A DNA stretch of 64,000 nt from Podaxis mareebaensis (taxonomy: Eukaryota > Basidiomycota > Agaricomycetes > Agaricales > Agaricaceae). The DNA lies in contig JAEUWP010000207.1 of the NCBI GenBank assembly GCA_018524725.1, positions 124,001 through 188,000 on the forward strand, given 5' to 3'. Position 1 is the first letter of the stretch; each line of letters begins with the position of its first letter. Position numbers and translations under genes: made by a program. This document shows, in pieces, positions 37,387 to 48,662 of the stretch. The notes beneath the pieces were generated by a model. The model searched no databases. It was not told the origin of the DNA and saw only the letters and a list, made by a program, of their open reading frames with translations.

Positions 37387-40300
37387 CGGCGGAGAAGAAA
37401 CCATTTGGTGTGATTCATGCGCTATGCGACTCGGCGAGTCGTGAGGTAGACATCCGGTTATCCTTCTGGCGAATGTTGTGGTGTTTTGGTCAGTGAGATT
37501 ACGGACCAAAGTAAATCCCTTCAGGGTTCATCAAGTGGAGGTTTTGCCAGCGAATTACTCCATCTCGGCGATATTGGTAGGAAAGTTGAATTGAATAGGT
37601 GGTGGTTAACTCCAGCCAGGTTGCCGTGAGGACCTGCCTTTTTGCCCAGCGCAGATCATTCAGCCACACGTTCGGTGACTTTAACAATATAACCTACCTT
37701 CTTTTTCCACCTTTTTGCAGCATCCTCCTGTAAGCCTGTTGTACCTCTCTTATTATTGCTACGGGAGGCAGCGGAGATCGAAGATTGCAGAAGCCCAGCT
37801 CCCTGTGCAGAGGAACTTGCGTCCGGCTTCTTCCGACTTTGGCGACACTCGCAAGAACGGATACCTAGTACTCTTAAGCATGCTCTCTGGGGATCAGCGT
37901 CGGTAACAGGACGAGATTGTTTCTCGGATAGTCCAGGGGTGCTCTTGCTTGCAGTCGCAACCATTGGGGGTGCAACCCAAGTGATCACCAATGCCTTATC
38001 TCCTGAGGGGATCCGGATATCGGCCGGTGACCACTGGCGGGCAGGAACCACTGAGCAGTTATCACCACGCAAGTTGTGAAGCGACGAGAGTGAAGAGCCT
38101 GAAAGCTTGGCGACTGGACTCCTGGTAATTCACGAAGCAAGGGACTCCAATGTGGTAAATTTCTACATGGCGTCACTTCAGCAAAATGCCAAGAGGCGTC
38201 ACGGAAATGTGTTGCTTGTCACCGACTTTATATGCTGGAGGGCAATTCTGATGCGTCTTATGGTTCTGGACTGGCCGAACGGTGGAGGAGAGTGGAGGTA
38301 GGTGTGCGAATTGCAAATTCTCTCATACTCCGATTTAGTTGATCCAATTCCGGGTCGCCCAGCACGCCTTGCTTTCCGGAATCAATGTCGGACTATGTTC
38401 CAAGGACAAATGAATAAGCAATCATTGTCACCTCCCGTTCATCGGAGTCAATTATTGTCAGGTTCATTCTTTTTTGACGAAACCTCACGATTTATGGTCC
38501 ATAATCAGAAATATGCCCGGCAGCATCTAGGGAAGCTCCTTTAAGGAGGGCTTTAAGGTCACGGTTTTGGGTCACAAGTCCTTCAATACAAATGCTTCAA
38601 TGGATTATATTTATGTGCGAGAGCGACTGTATACAACAAAAGGAGGATTGGGTTCAGCATGGTCTCCACCCCCAAAGTTGGTGTGATTGATCATGGCCCA
38701 CATCCTCCATTCCCATGGTAATGCTCTCTGGGACCTCCTCGAAGTCGAAGGGTAGTTTGAGTGCAACATGGGAGGACGACAATGGACCATGGCGTCCTCA
38801 CAGACAACTGGGAGACTGTGACTAGAAACCGGTGCTGAAAGTGCCAAGTGCTGTGCCATACAACAGGTATCGAGGTGGGCGACCACGACCCCACCTTTCG
38901 AACTCGAAAGTCGGCTGGGGGTACGGGTTAGAATGAGGATGAGGGTCCTGGCGTTCTAAAGGCATGTTGCAAGCTTATATACTCGCAATAGCTATGCAGA
39001 GTTTATCCCCCTGCCGAGGATGCCGGACCATAGAGTACCAATGACTTGTTCTATGACCATGTTGGGAACTAAGTTCTCTTTTGCGTCCCTGTAACATGGA
39101 ACGTCGTAAGTCTTCTTTCGCCTTTCATATCCAGTGAACCCTTTCTGGGACTATCGCCGGCCAATGGGCACAAAAGGGGCACAAAAGGGGCACAAAAACA
39201 TGGAGCAGTCTGTCCAGGTGGCCAGCGTTTTCTGGAGAGAAGCGGGGATTCAACGTGCTGCCTTCCTACCTTGGCTCTTGACCCTAAACTCAGATCGATT
39301 TGACTATTGCATTTCCGGCTCCCGACCCATTACACACGCTCACTTGTCGCCCCGTCACCCTTTTTCTCTCACTATGAACGAACCCGATTCTCTGGTACAT
39401 AACAAAGCTCCATCGAACCTTTTGTGTCCTTTATACACCAACGTCTTCGGGGCTTCTTGACGTGCCGACTTAAATCAAAACAGGACAAGAATGCGTTGCC
39501 ACGAGCTGCGTACTCTGGCGCCTGGGATGAGGATCCTTCATTCCCCTCCCCACCTTAGACCCGCGAGCGCTGTCTCGCCTTTGCTTAGATGAGCTTATTT
39601 CTTATAGAATACTAGCTCGTTCAGCACTATCTTGACCCAGCTCCATGCCAAATGGTCATTTTAGGGATGCAAACCTACCAAAATCGAAGATTGCCCTAGA
39701 ATCCTTATCTCATGTCGACTTACGAGCTTCGGGGCTTTCCTTTGCGGAGGCAATGTATAGCAAGGTTAAATCGAGTTCCGGGTCACTTGACTCAGCAGGC
39801 TGTCATCAGGTCCTCCTGATGGTCCCGACACCACGGTAGGGATAACCGAGAACTTCATCCTCATTCCTTTCTCTTGAAGCTAAGCGACCAAGCCCGTTTC
39901 CCTGGGCTCGCAGAATTCCAGAACTTCATTGAAGTACCTCAACATCATTCCGCGATTAACATGTGGAAATTTAGAAAATTCAGTGCTATTTGTGACGGTA
40001 CTCACGGTTAGCTTTCATTCGGCTTCTACATCCGGGGCATGATATTTGGCTCCAACCTTGCCTTTCGAACACAAAACCTGCCTACTTTTTTATTTTCTTC
40101 GATCTACACGATAGGGCCTTTTGGCTCTGCAGATGTCGGGTGCCCTCTTGCTGTTGGGCCTGGGAAATGGACCTCTACGTGCACCCCTCGCGACAATCAA
40201 GTGGTCGCTTGCTTCTTGGATTGGGATGTCGAGATTCAGTCCTCCCCTTCTCACCTTCTCCATTTCTGGATAGATGACGTCAGCAAGCTGCAGTAGCCTA

Positions 40301-41061
40301 CCGCGAGCGAATGAGGAAGCTCCAAATCTGTCAAGCAAGTGATACAAAAATTTCGTTGCCTAAAATAAGGTAGATCGAGGCTGGCGATAATGGTCCTTAA
40401 CTCGGATCTTTTAGTTCGATGAGCCTTTATCAAGGCTAGGGATGATTGAATGACTAAGTTATGCTTCACCTGAATCTTGCTTTCGTCTCAATATTAAATC
40501 CTGCCCAATTCCCGTCTTTCCATGCACGATTCCCGCGGTCTGGAAATGGGTGTTGACCGAACCCGGAAAACACGCTAATCTAGGACATCTCATCACAATT
40601 GAACCATTGGCCAATCGGGGAGCATCATGAAGACGTAACGGTTGCCTTTTTAGTATTCTATGAAAGCAGGCGCGTGAACACTAAGGGGCGCTCAAGAAAG
40701 GCACATTTTTGTATTCACACCTTCGGCGCCTAGATAGTTTCTTGATATCACCACTTGAAGCAGAGGTCTGATGTACTATTTTCTCACACACCATGCAGCA
40801 GCAGAACCCCTATAGAGCTGATCGTTATAAACAGGCAAGCCCAAGGGCAACCTCAACAGGATGTTGATAAGCTGTTGCTCCAGATTTAGCAATTACATTA
40901 CCATAAACTGGTTCTTTTTGGGACTGTTGTTTAACGTTTCACATTGACGCACAGGCATCGGTACGTAATGACGTTGGCCCAGTGTTGACCAAAACGCGAA
41001 CAAACAACTTGCATTCGACAGCGTGAGTCAGCGCTCAACGTTCAACATTCAACGTTCGACG
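37387..41061. other. 3.7-kb gene-poor region
   Basis: No gene with a recognisable domain was found. The longest frames are 37656-38072 on the minus strand and 37756-38079 on the plus strand, overlapping each other, so at most one is real. Apart from an 11-bp triple repeat I see no transposon ends or repeats. The right edge (41030-41061) has short imperfect repeats of caacgttcaacattcaacgttc just before the ISG12-like gene. Confidence 0.45.
39166..39198. repeat. Three tandem copies of an 11-bp unit
   Basis: The unit gggcacaaaag occurs at 39166, 39177 and 39188, the third with a final a instead of g. It is a simple minisatellite in non-coding sequence. Confidence 0.85.
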
Positions 41062-42178
41062 ATGAGAATTGTACCCTTCCTCACTATATTCTTTGCACTC
41101 TGCGTTACAGGGGCGTCTGCAGCTTTTCTTCGCTTACCCACATCGGGGGCCCTTGTTAGCTTCTTTGGTGAGCCAAGTTGTCACCCAGTGTTCAAAATAC
41201 CTTCTCATGTTGCGCTCTTGTCTATAGAATCTGTGAGGAACGTATTCACACCTCAGGACCAGCTGAACAGATTCTGGGAAGAGGCACAGAAATTGGGCCC
41301 TCGAGCGGGACATGTTGTCCTTGATAAAGTTACCCAGGTGTTTACCGAGACAAGGCATGTCGTCAAGGACTTTAGGCATTCCATGGATCAGGTGGTTGAG
41401 CAAGCTCGCCAAGTTCGCTTCGAGTTACAAACGTTCATAGACGAGAAGGACATCACCATCGAGCACCTCTCTGAGCGCCTTTCTAACGAGATTGGTGGAG
41501 TCTATCGGGAGTTAAAAAGCGAGGTAGTTGACCCCTTGCCTGAAGATCGCGGAGAGAGGGCCCGGGCCCGTGCCCAACTTGTTACTCGAGCGATGGAGAA
41601 GATAGAGAAGGCGTATGTGCGGGCAATCGTTGAGGTGGGCATCCCCCGCGAACGGGCAGAGGATCAGTTCAACAGGATCTCACCCAAAATTACACACGTT
41701 CTCCTTATCACGGGTGGGTGTTGAATCTTTGAATCATTTTTGGTTGTTCTTGATCCGATGGTATCAGGCAATATTATTGACAACCATCCTATGCTCTTGA
41801 GTTCTGTGGTTTTCGCAACATCAATGCTTCTCCTTCCGGAGATTCAGATTCTTCGACCTATCATGTCTATGTTTGGGTTTGGCCCGCTGGGACCGGTCAA
41901 GGGTGAGTCGTTTCGCGAGTGAAGGGCTTTAGTCACCGCTCAATAGTATTCCATCGCCAGGGTCTACTGCTGCTTGGCTACAAAGCAGGTTCTGGGGCGG
42001 GTTTGTTGCTCGCGGTAGCTGGTTCGCCATGCTGCAGAAAGTTGGCATGACGCTGACGGGCAGCTGGTTTCAGAGGCTCGCTGCTAGTGCTGGTCTGGCG
42101 GCCGTTCTTGGCCTACGGGCAGCTGGTTTCAGAGGCTCGCTGCTAGGGCTGGTTTGGCGACCGTTCTTGGCCTTGTGA
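41062..42178 (+). CDS. Secreted helical protein with IFI6/IFI27 (ISG12)-like module
   Basis: Exons 41062-41167, 41228-41713, 41768-41902 and 41961-42178 give 314 residues. A signal peptide (MRIVPFLTIFFALCVTGASA) starts the protein. About 160 residues of amphipathic helix follow (LDKVTQVFTETRHVVKDF, ITIEHLSERLSNEIGGVY). Hydrophobic segments then lead to a module FGFGPLGPVKGSTAAWLQS with FWGGFVARGSWFAMLQKVG. The Gly-Pro-x-x-Gly, AAWLQS and GSWFALLQ pattern resembles the interferon-induced 6-16 family, which in animals has membrane and mitochondrial apoptosis roles and in fungi is of unknown function. The first intron is 60 nt and stop-free. A 59-bp duplication replaced the original C-terminus. 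Start chosen at 41062 because it gives a clean signal peptide. Confidence 0.72.
42056..42173. repeat. 59-bp tandem duplication inside the coding region
   Basis: Bases 42056-42114 and 42115-42173 are near-identical (both start acgggcagctggtttcagag), differing at a few sites. Because 59 is not a multiple of 3, the second unit is read in another frame. That ends the protein with a novel ~20-residue tail. Confidence 0.9.
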
Positions 42179-42687
42179 CTTCGAGGAGTTGTCTGCAATG
42201 TGACCTTTTTGCCTCAGCCCTTTCCGTTCCAGTCTATCGTTGCTGTATGCCTATAGTACATTGCATTTATCAACTTTTTCTTGGCGTATGGGCTTTTTAG
42301 CTGCTACGCATACAGGCGATTGGAAAGGAGGTCATGGTTTGCGTCTAGCAGGCAGAGAAAGCACCTATTTTGGGTTTGGGAGTCCATCCGTTTGTTATGA
42401 TTCGCAAGCTGTAATAGCACGTTAACTGCACCACCACGCCCTCCGACCTATATCCTGTGCCAGACCCCTTCACATGCTGCTTCGGATCCTATATTACACG
42501 TAAATACCACCCTACCAAGGGGCGGAGATACTTTGCTTAAACCTAGTACATGCTCACCGCGTCTTAGCCGTAGGTATCCTTATAGCGGTATAGAAGTAAA
42601 GAGTTCAACAACAATGTCGTAGCACGTGTTGGCCAACGTATCACGAGGCTGCTTGCGTTTACAAACGCCCAACGGTTAACTTTCGAT
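42179..42687. other. Spacer between the tandem ISG12-like genes
   Basis: About 500 bases without a gene. It holds the 3' end of the first copy and whatever promoter the second copy had. No strong similarity to the promoter of the first copy was noticed by eye. Confidence 0.45.
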
Positions 42688-43698
42688 ATGGTCTCTAGAT
42701 CCGCGAAATCTCCTGCTCTGCCTAGCGCACCTGACTTGCTGGGGGGCGTCGCGGGTGAGTGGAGTCATACTGTCAACGTTTTCATTATTCGCCAAGCGCC
42801 ACATATCTGGCTATAAACAGGGCTCGTCGTGAATGCCCAGGTTGCTCAGGTTGCACTTAGCAAGTCCCAGGAGGAAGCACAAAGATTGGGTCCTCGAGCA
42901 GGACAGGTTGTTCTCGATCAGGCTACGAAATTGTACTCGGGAGCCACACACGCAGTCAATGAACTCAAGGATGCGATGGCAAAATTGGTTGCAGAAGCCT
43001 ACAAAATTCACACAAACATTTCTGCAAGGGAAGGACATTACCATCGGGCATTTGTCCGACCTGCTAGCCCGTGAACTTGGTAAGGTTTATCGGGAAATAA
43101 GAGACGAGGTGATGGATCCCTTACCGGAGGGGCGCGGAGAGAGAGTAAAAGCCTGTGCAAGGTTGATTACTCGAATCATGGAAGAAATTGGACGAGTGTA
43201 CGGTCATGTCATGGTTGCCCGCGAACGGGCAGAAAGCTAATTCAACAGCATCTCACCCATGATAGTCCATGTTTTGCTTGTCGCTGGTAAGACATAAATT
43301 CTAGTTTGAGCTAAGCGTACGTTCATCCCGTTCTTCAGGAAATATCATCGACAATCATCCCGTGCTTCTGGATGTCATCATATCGGCGCTAACGATGTTA
43401 CTCCTTCCAGAAATCCCGATTCTCCGTCCTATATTATCCATGTTCGGGTTCGGCCCTTCAGGCCCAGTTGAAGGCGAGGTTTTCAAGGACATTGTCATTG
43501 GTGTTCAAAAATAACATATGTACAGGTTCTCCCGCTGCTTTGCTCCAAAGTAGGCTCTGGAGTGGTTCCGTTTCTCATGGTAGTTGGTTCGCCATTCTGC
43601 AGAAGACTGGCATGACACCCAATGATAGCTGGCTACAGAGGCTAGTTACCCCTGTCGGATTGGCAGCTGTTCTCGGTCCCGTGGCCTCTAAGCTGTGA
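42688..43698 (+). pseudogene. Broken tandem copy of the ISG12-like gene
   Basis: The exon order and intron positions follow the upstream copy: LGPRAGQVVLDQATKLY matches LGPRAGHVVLDKVTQVF, ITIGHLSDLLARELGKVYRE matches the helical region, VMDPLPEGRGERV matches VVDPLPEDRGERA, and NIIDNHPVLLDVIISALTM matches NIIDNHPMLLSSVVFATSM. Two lesions break it. About 8 bases are missing near 43020, shifting the frame before DITIGHL. A stop replaces the Gln codon in the ERAEDQFN-like block near 43238. The exon 1 replacement (MVSRSAKSPALPS) lacks a signal peptide. Downstream exons (43340-43473, about 43527-43698) are still open and would end VLGPVASKL, which shows the ancestral C-terminus. No intron choice I tried rescues the frame. 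Confidence 0.75.
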
Positions 43699-43899
43699 TT
43701 TAGGATTGTCTCAAACGTATCCCACCAATTCTTGTAGCAACGTACACTGGCTATCTTGTCGGCCTAGCTGGGCTTGGGAGGAGTTGTGTCGCGGCTCTGT
43801 TATGTCGCAGCTATCTGAATGCATTACTCCTGAGAAGAGGACATATAAATATGCTGGAGGTAATATAAATACGCTGATGCGCAAGCGGTATGGTGTCGA

Positions 43900-44910
43900 T
43901 TAGCCAAAATAATGCCATATCAAATAGAAACAGAAGAACGTGAAGATGGCGCCCCCAATGAAGATATACATATCTTGTGTACTAAGGCAGCAAGGGTCAA
44001 CCAAGTTCATCCGGAAGATTTGGATGCAAACATACCTTCGCCTCTCGATCCATCCAATAACCTGTCGGCTCAACCCCAATGTGTTCGCAGTATCCAATAA
44101 TCGCTTGTGCGTCCCTTTTAGTATCTTTCTCTGATCTACCAAGTTGTCCAACACCTCTCTACCCTGAGCGAGAAAGTCGTCTATCCGGCTCTCTGTGTTT
44201 TGGATGAAACTATGTTCATCCAAAGCACGGAATTCTCGGTTGTAATTGCCATAAGGTGATGCTGAACGAAACGGTGATTCGGATATAGTTTCTGGTTGAT
44301 TTGGAGGACGCAGGCCAGGATGGAGAGTGGATTGTGGAGCTGTTGTTTGGAAACGTCGCCGGGTGTCAGAAGAGGTACTTTGTGTAGCAGAGGCGGAAAT
44401 CAGCTCCGCTCGCTCGGAAGCAGCTTGCTAACGTGAATAAGAGAATATGCGCGCGCGCGTGCGTCAATAACCAAATTGAAGCTAGTGGTTCGAATGGGTT
44501 TACCTGTTCCAGTGCCTCTGCCTTGAGCTTCTCAAATTGATTTCGGAATTCCGTATAGTCCGATCGGAATTTCTGTACGCGCCTACATACAAGCATAGTT
44601 CCACTAAGTAACCTGGGAGCCGCAGGACACAAGTCATCACGCACATTTGTGCTTTCTCCTGCTTGGCCTTAATCATTTCTCGTTTCGCCATGGCGTCATA
44701 GTCGTCTATTGTCCGATTCATAGCAGCTAACGAAGCAGATATCTGTCCTAACAGGAGGAAAGGCATCCCGTACTCAGTGAATCATGCACCTCTGCTAGGA
44801 TGACCGCACGCACCAAGCAAAGAAGCTGAGGTGTCACCATTCCGTAGACGCTCCAGGTCGGCTTGAAGGGATGCCGTCTGCCGCACGCCAGAGGTATACA
44901 GGGAATTCAT
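43900..44910 (-). CDS. bos1: Bos1/membrin, Golgi Qb-SNARE
   Basis: Bos1 is a SNARE for ER-to-Golgi vesic fusion. Minus-strand exons 44814-44910, 44645-44747, 44504-44582, 44036-44427 and 43900-43981 give 250 residues. The N-terminus MNSLYTSGVRQTASLQADLE is followed by an Habc-like coiled region (ASLAAMNRTIDDYDAMAKRE, FRSDYTEFRNQFEKLKAEAL). The SNARE motif runs about 160-225 (SFIQNTESRIDDFLAQGREV, LVDQRKILKGTHKRLLDTAN, LGLSRQVIGWIERRS). A single C-terminal anchor (IFIGGAIFTFFCFYLIWHYF) ends the protein, as in all membrins. The length matches yeast Bos1 (244). The start at 44910 is preferred over upstream in-frame ATGs because it matches the conserved MNSLY start. Confidence 0.9.
44445..44464. 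repeat. Alternating purine-pyrimidine run in a bos1 intron
   Basis: Twenty strictly alternating bases, atat followed by (gc)n and gtgcgt, lie in the intron before the fourth bos1 exon. Such runs can form Z-DNA, but no role is implied. Confidence 0.8.
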
Positions 44911-46506
44911 TGAGGTATTCGGCGTCCGTAGTAGTCCTGAGTATATGTGGTTGGGACCGCTGGGTAGCGCTGCGGGATGGTCTGCATGACAAGGGACGCC
45001 ATAACGACACGTTGGGTATGATGTCACGTGTTATGATATTCAGTCGGACTTTTGATTTGAATTTCTCGATGCCCTTTCCCTTTCTCTCCTACTTACCTCA
45101 CCAACAAGTCCTCGAGCTGAGAGCTAAGACACAACTACGCATACCTCTCCTGGTTTTTCGTCTTGTGGGGAATGTGGTGCCTCAGGGATCCAGTCCCGAC
45201 CTTTCTCCATTAACCATGGGCTTCGCGGGAATCTTGGAATTCTTTTGCATTCTCGCCATCCGCCCGGTGCAAGTTCGTGATTCCCTTCCCCCACTTCGCT
45301 TGTGCAGCTCTCTCCTTGGATAAAAGTCTATATATATGTTCCCTCCTGACTTTGGTCTCGCGACCTCGGTGATTGCCATCTCCGCCGAGTTTCTACTTGA
45401 TGCTGCCTTCAGTCTAGCTCTCACTCCATGTTCCAGAAGAGAACTGGTCGCGTGAAAATCCTCGATATTGGGTGACTTCCGCGGGGCTCTTATGTCGACA
45501 TGGATGCATGCTTCTCTTTTTGGTTAGCCACTCTTCGGGGAATGTGTCTTGGTAGCATCACTAAGAACCGGAAGGAACCAGCTTCGTGCTGTCCAGGCGA
45601 CATAATGCCGCCGGTCTTGTTCGTTTTTTTCTGGCCATTCCCTACATAGAACTGCAATGGTTTTTCCTGAAAAGAAACACAGTGTAGTGTGTATCGGCGA
45701 CCTCGGTGCTCAGCTGAGCTCACCTACCGAAATGAGGGAAGGGAGCGTTTGAGTTTCTCGGCTTGGGGGGTTCTAATTACCGTGCCATCCGTGCTACCTT
45801 CTATTGGTAAGATTGCAATCATACAGAAGAGACTTGTCCCATGCCGCCGTCGTCGTTTCACCACTATACAACTATTCCTTTTGAGAGTATCAACCCGCCA
45901 CCAAGAGACTCCTGCCATGCACTGGAAGGTTTGTGAACGGGAATGAGCTTGTCAACCGTCTCGTCTCGAAAAAAAAAAAACAACCAATTACCTGCCAAAT
46001 GCTGCTCATTACAGGGACCTCCTTCCTGGGTTTCTGCTTTTTACCACCACTCGGTGGGAGGGAATACCAGTTTAAGGTCTAAATGAAACGGCTACGCCTC
46101 ATGCTATTCTTAAGGTGTTCTAATCAGCAAAACTTTGCCAGCTTCATTAGCCCCTTTGGGGATTTAATGTGAATATCATCATGATAGCATCATATGGCTC
46201 GCATGAGGAAGGATTCTGTTCCTTAAACGAACTAGACGCATGGGTGTATTCTTCAGAAAACATCAAGTGCGCTAGATAAGCACTGCCAACGGGAGAAGAC
46301 AGTCATCTGTATTTTGGTACCAATAGATTGTATGAACTTCAACCTCGTGGTGGGGCTCATAAGGTATGTGGCGAGGGTGCACCACTTACAGCTATTACTG
46401 TGAGACCTCATCTCGGGCCACCATGAGGCCAACACTTTCAGCTGACATGCAAGTGCTAAATATTGTGGCATGATGTGACAGAATAGTGCGTCCACCCCAA
46501 ATATTG
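44911..46506. other. 1.6-kb region without a supported gene
   Basis: Between bos1 (starting leftward) and the 3' end of rrp17. Short frames exist (for example 45490-45723 minus) but none shows a domain or splice chain. The left part must include the bos1 promoter. A poly-A run occurs at about 45969-45980. Confidence 0.45.
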
Positions 46507-47361
46507 TCACCTCCTTGACTTGCCTTTCTTCTTGGAAGAGGTTTTACGGGCGGCCCTTCCCCCGACACGTTCTGCCTTTTCAGTTCTACGTGCGAGTTGC
46601 TTTGACCGTTCAAGCTTGCGTGCTTCTTTGGTCTGATAGCGTGTTTTTTGGGACTTGGATTTCTTTGGAGGTGGTGCTGCTTCGGACTTTGGAGCCGATT
46701 TCATGCTGGGTTTCGGTTGAGAAAGCGGCGGTGAAGTCGAGGGAGTAGACTTGGAGGGGCCATGGAGGATGGCATCGGGGTCGAAATCTTCTACAACGGT
46801 AACTGTTGCCAGTACTTGCTCGTCCTCGTATTCCTCATCCCGCTGTTTGCCTTTGTCCCTGGGAGATGAGGTGATGCCTGTCCATTCTTCCTCATCCTCG
46901 TCCTCGACGTCCCGCCCTTGGATTGTGTCAATTTGCAGCGGAGATGAATGAGCCGAAACAATACGTACCATATATAGAAGCATATGCACTTTCTACCTTT
47001 TTGGCGTTCTCAATAGCTTGTTCACGGAGTGCGCGGCGTTGCTGCGACGACAGACATCAGGGACAGATAGAATGGAGCGGACAGAAGAATCAATCAACCT
47101 CGCGGCGGGTTTCTAGCCGTTCTCGTTTCTCGCGTTCCTGGGCCTTTTTGCGGGCGGCCTCTGCTTTTGCGAGTTTGCGCTTGTGGAAGCCAGTGAGGAA
47201 GTCCCTGAAGGGTGTCATGGGAGATAAAAGTGGTCGAGTGAGATGGATACGTACCTTCGTGCATTATCATCGAAGATGATCTCCTTTATTTGTTCACGCT
47301 TTGCGCGTTTTTTCGCAGCGACGACTGTGTGGGAGTGGGTGAGTGTGGCGAGGTTGTTCAT
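46507..47361 (-). CDS. Rrp17/Nol12-family ribosome biogenesis factor
   Basis: Members are nucleolar RNA-binding 5'-3' exonucleases or cofactors in large-subunit rRNA maturation. Minus-strand exons 47255-47361, 47099-47204, 46969-47041 and 46507-46916 give 231 residues. The N-terminus carries the family core: AKREQIKEIIFDDNARRDFL then TGFHKRKLAKAEAARKKAQE, a continuous basic helix, and QRRALREQAIENAKKVES. An acidic linker (GRDVEDEDEEEWTGI) and a Lys/Arg-rich C-terminus ending KKKGKSRR suit nucleolar targeting. The length is typical (yeast 235). It shares a short divergent promoter with the FAM72 gene. Confidence 0.88.
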
Positions 47362-47482
47362 GGAGGAGGACAAGAAGGGATGCTTAGTCAGCATGATCGG
47401 CTGGTCCTAAAGGGGACATGGCAGGGCGGGGATAAGTACTTGAGTTCGCATATAAGAGTCCAGATGGCTTTCTCTCCCTCTC
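47362..47482. promoter_or_regulatory. 121-bp divergent promoter, rrp17 / FAM72
   Basis: Only 121 bases separate the divergent start codons. The right half is CT-rich with several CCCTC stretches. No factor site is named. Confidence 0.45.
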
Positions 47483-48662
47483 ATGGCATACACGTACTAC
47501 AACCAGACACACCTCTTTCCCCCCAACCCATATCCACACCCTCCCCCTCCCCCCATCGCCCACAAGGTCTGGATCCTCGACTGTAAGTCATGCGGCACTT
47601 TCCTCACCAACCGCGCCATGAAGGTCATATTGTCCCTTTGTCCACCGCCCTGTTACTGATCCCTCTATTAGGCGGTTCTCCTCCTTAGGCCAAATGTATC
47701 GCTATTTTCCTCGGACGCCCTCCCTGTCAACTGTTCAGCTTATGCCGCGAACCCCGAGGCCTTGCGATGCCGCTCTCCTTGCCGGCCAACCTCCTCTAGC
47801 GTTCCCCCGCGCACATGTGAATGCCTAACCCAAACCCTTTGTTGCCACGGCTGCGGGAATACTATCGGATACATGATTGTCATCCCAGTGCGTATGTGAT
47901 TTATCAGGCCACCCGAGTTTCTGACATCTCCATCAGTGTACCCGCTGTACATCCTCCATATCTGCCACCAACCGCGCTACCAATGGCCACCGCTTCGTCT
48001 TCCATTCCAGCGAGGTTGTTGGAACGGAGCGTCATTACATTCAAGATGAACCCGGCGTCATCCCCTATGAGCCTACTGGCATCGGCGCCGTTTCTAGCTC
48101 CGCCTCGCCAGATCTATCCCAATCTCTGAGTCCACGAGAAATTCATGTCTCGCTTCCTCGACCATATCCTCGCAATCATTCTCCAGGCCTAGAAGCTATA
48201 CCGACCCCGACTCTTGAACAAGCAAACCCTCTTGTCGCGGTCACCACCCTTACGTCCTCCGATCTATCTTCACCACATTATTACTCTTATCCTCGCCCTT
48301 CAGATTCTCGCCCCTCAGACCGCAGGTCTACTCCGTCTGCCGCCGCACCCCCGTCCACATCTCCGCCTCCATTAAATCTTGACTCCAGTCCGCCCCCCCT
48401 TGTCAATGCAATGCCTTCAAGCGCGGCTTCCGGTATACCGCCGGAGCAGAAAGACTTGCCAACATCTAGAGCCTTGAAACCCGGGGACGTCCTGTTCTGG
48501 CATCACCTAACAAGATGTGGTGAAATCCCGGGTGTGGAGGATGATAAACGAGCCAGAAGTAAATCTGGTTCGCGTGACATCACGAATACGCATCCGAGCG
48601 CAAACGGAAATAACATGGAACGGAGAGGGAGGTGCCTCGGTAGAGTGGTGTTTGGACGGTGA
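47483..48662 (+). CDS. FAM72-family zinc-binding protein
   Basis: FAM72 proteins are small Cys-rich proteins; in mammals FAM72A binds and lowers the uracil glycosylase UNG2. Exons 47483-47623, 47672-47887 and 47937-48662 give 360 residues. Conserved pieces are WILDCKSCGTFLTNRAMKAV, LFSSDALPVNCSAY, CECLTQTLCCHGCGNTIGYM, IPCTRC and NGHRFVFHSSEV. They hold paired Cys motifs likely to bind zinc. A Pro/Ser-rich insert follows before a second conserved block, LKPGDVLFWHHLTRCGEIPG, so the protein is more than twice the length of human FAM72A (149). The first intron starts GTCATA, a weak donor, but it is the only one that joins MK to AVLLL. Function in fungi is unknown. Confidence 0.85.

Noticed and set aside
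37656..38072. 138-codon minus-strand frame, possibly spliced to 37499-37687
   Set aside because: No recognised motif, it overlaps a plus-strand frame of similar length, and a splice join would rest on a single weak donor. Left as unsupported.
42980..43070. An intron that would rescue the frame of the second ISG12-like copy
   Set aside because: No GT-AG pair of workable length links the two frames, and a second nonsense codon lies downstream.
44480..44505. tRNA-like B-box sequence ggttcgaat
   Set aside because: No matching A box or foldable cloverleaf at the right distance; it lies in a bos1 intron.
45178..45322. Small hydrophobic frame starting MGFAGILEFF, considered as a PMP3-like proteolipid
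   Set aside because: The sequence lacks the PMP3 pattern and the frame is short with no conserved continuation.
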